Source: Actinomycetospora sp. NBRC 106375 (GTDB lineage Bacteria > Actinomycetota > Actinomycetes > Mycobacteriales > Pseudonocardiaceae). From it: DNA of 64,000 nt. The stretch is taken from contig NZ_BSTS01000004.1 in the NCBI RefSeq assembly GCF_030269665.1, positions 124,001-188,000 of the forward strand, in the 5' to 3' direction. The position numbers and the translations under genes are program-made. Below are positions 63,517-64,000 of this stretch, one piece after another (the stretch's first letter is position 1; each line of letters starts with the position of its first letter). The notes under the pieces are model-generated. The model ran no database searches. It saw nothing but the letters and a program-made list of their open reading frames with translations, and was not told the DNA's origin.

Positions 63517-64000
63517 TCAGGGCTTGCGGCCCCAGGCCGAGACGAGCGGCGGGTTGGACATGTGGAGGCGCCCGGAGCCGAGCGCGTCGAGGTGGGCCGC
63601 GAGGTCGTCCTCGGTCGCCCACCCGGTGGCGACGAGCCCCGCGCCGACCTGGTGCACGTTGGCGGCCTCGAGCCGGGCGACGGCGGGGTCCGCGAGGGGG
63701 AAGGTCGCGTCCGCTCCCACGTCGACGAGACCCGCCTCGCCCATCACGCGGGGCAGCGCGCGCCCGTAGCGCAGGTGGACGCCGCGCCGGGCGAGCAGGT
63801 CGATGAAGCCCGCCCGGAGGCGGTTGGCGCGCTGGCCGTCGACGTCGCCGCGCTCCTCGGCCTCGAGGCACGGGACCGGCTGGCTCTCGACGTCGTAGTC
63901 CTCGACGAGGACCCACCCGCCGGGCCGCAGCGCCCCGATCATCCGCCGCAGCGCCTCGTCGCGCTCGGGCACATGCGTGAGCACCAGCCGGGCGTGCACG
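63517..64000 (-). CDS. Class I SAM methyltransferase, C-terminal part (5' end outside window)
   Basis: Open to the window edge, so the SAM-binding N-terminal half is missing. Visible: ARLVLTHVPERDEALRRMIGALRPGGWVLVEDYDVES (motifs post-I to III), a middle region RANRLRAGFIDLLARRGVHLRYGRALPRVMGEAGLVDVGADATFPL, and AWGRKP at the end. The second half resembles UbiE-like or unspecific natural-product methyltransferases. The substrate is unknown. It converges on the oxidoreductase operon. Confidence 0.8.
   Translation of the reverse strand, partial: VHARLVLTHVPERDEALRRMIGALRPGGWVLVEDYDVESQPVPCLEAEERGDVDGQRANRLRAGFIDLLARRGVHLRYGRALPRVMGEAGLVDVGADATFPLADPAVARLEAANVHQVGAGLVATGWATEDDLAAHLDALGSGRLHMSNPPLVSAWGRKP

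Overview
The window is GC-rich chromosomal DNA with dense, tightly packed genes, many GTG starts and frequent 4-bp start/stop overlaps. This points to an actinobacterium. Mycothiol-linked formaldehyde dehydrogenase, SepH, a BldM-like regulator, DUF2537, DUF3040, DUF1707 and WYL proteins, and -10 elements lying 5-7 nt before start codons (leaderless mRNAs) all fit the Pseudonocardiales-Mycobacteriales side of the phylum (genus not determinable by eye). No rRNA, tRNA, CRISPR array, insertion sequence or prophage was seen. It reads as ordinary chromosome interrupted by short palindromic repeats.

Layout. 1-5.4 kb: 3' part of a kdp potassium-transport operon (kdpB partial, kdpC, kdpD, kdpE). 5.3-16.6 kb: transporters and regulators (YbfB-type MFS, two CNNM/CBS proteins, UspA, MHS symporter, Crp-family regulator, TetR-EmrB pair with clear operators, ABM monooxygenase with a probable frameshift, AraC and VOC protein). 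16.6-25.5 kb: tandem SnoaL protein, IPP isomerase, an iron-box region with a candidate small RNA, DUF1707, VIT1-type iron/manganese transporter, WYL regulator, HpcH aldolase, BldM-like regulator, aroQ, alpha/beta hydrolase, NDH-2. 25.7-30.3 kb: acyl-reductase-like SDR, Asp/Glu racemase, PRC-barrel, MltB-like transglycosylase, HSL-type esterase. 30.3-33.9 kb: polyhydroxybutyrate genes (phaB facing away from a compact phaC-like gene and a phaA thiolase). 34.2-35.9 kb: mscR plus metallo-beta-lactamase, mycothiol-dependent formaldehyde detoxification. 36-42.7 kb: double GGCT-fold protein, ABC-2 exporter, orphan betaine/choline-type binding protein, photolyase and a broken phosphotransferase gene. 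42.8-55 kb: two citrate synthases, PfkB kinase with aldose epimerase, a second NDH-2, an MFS exporter, pdxH, serC, sepH, DUF2537 and a SpoU methyltransferase. The serC/sepH/DUF2537/SpoU block resembles Mycobacterium tuberculosis Rv0881-Rv0884 as I remember it. 55-64 kb: BFN nuclease-like protein, GCS2-family ligase, a methyltransferase with a histidine-rich insert divergent from an AraC regulator, an EntS-like exporter, dodecin, TetR, a cytochrome b-molybdopterin oxidoreductase with partner membrane protein, and a partial methyltransferase.

Most unusual points: (1) a 40-bp palindrome lies in frame inside kdpB, and a same-sized member of the same family supplies the stop codon of an EntS-like exporter. 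Other palindrome families sit in intergenic gaps. (2) Between idi and DUF1707, an IdeR/DtxR-type iron box overlaps a -10 element, followed by about 82 nt ending in a perfect 16-bp hairpin. This has the layout of an iron-repressed small RNA. (3) A BldM-like regulator lacks the phospho-acceptor aspartate and has mutually exclusive hairpins in its leader. (4) A class I methyltransferase carries about 12 histidines in 26 residues.
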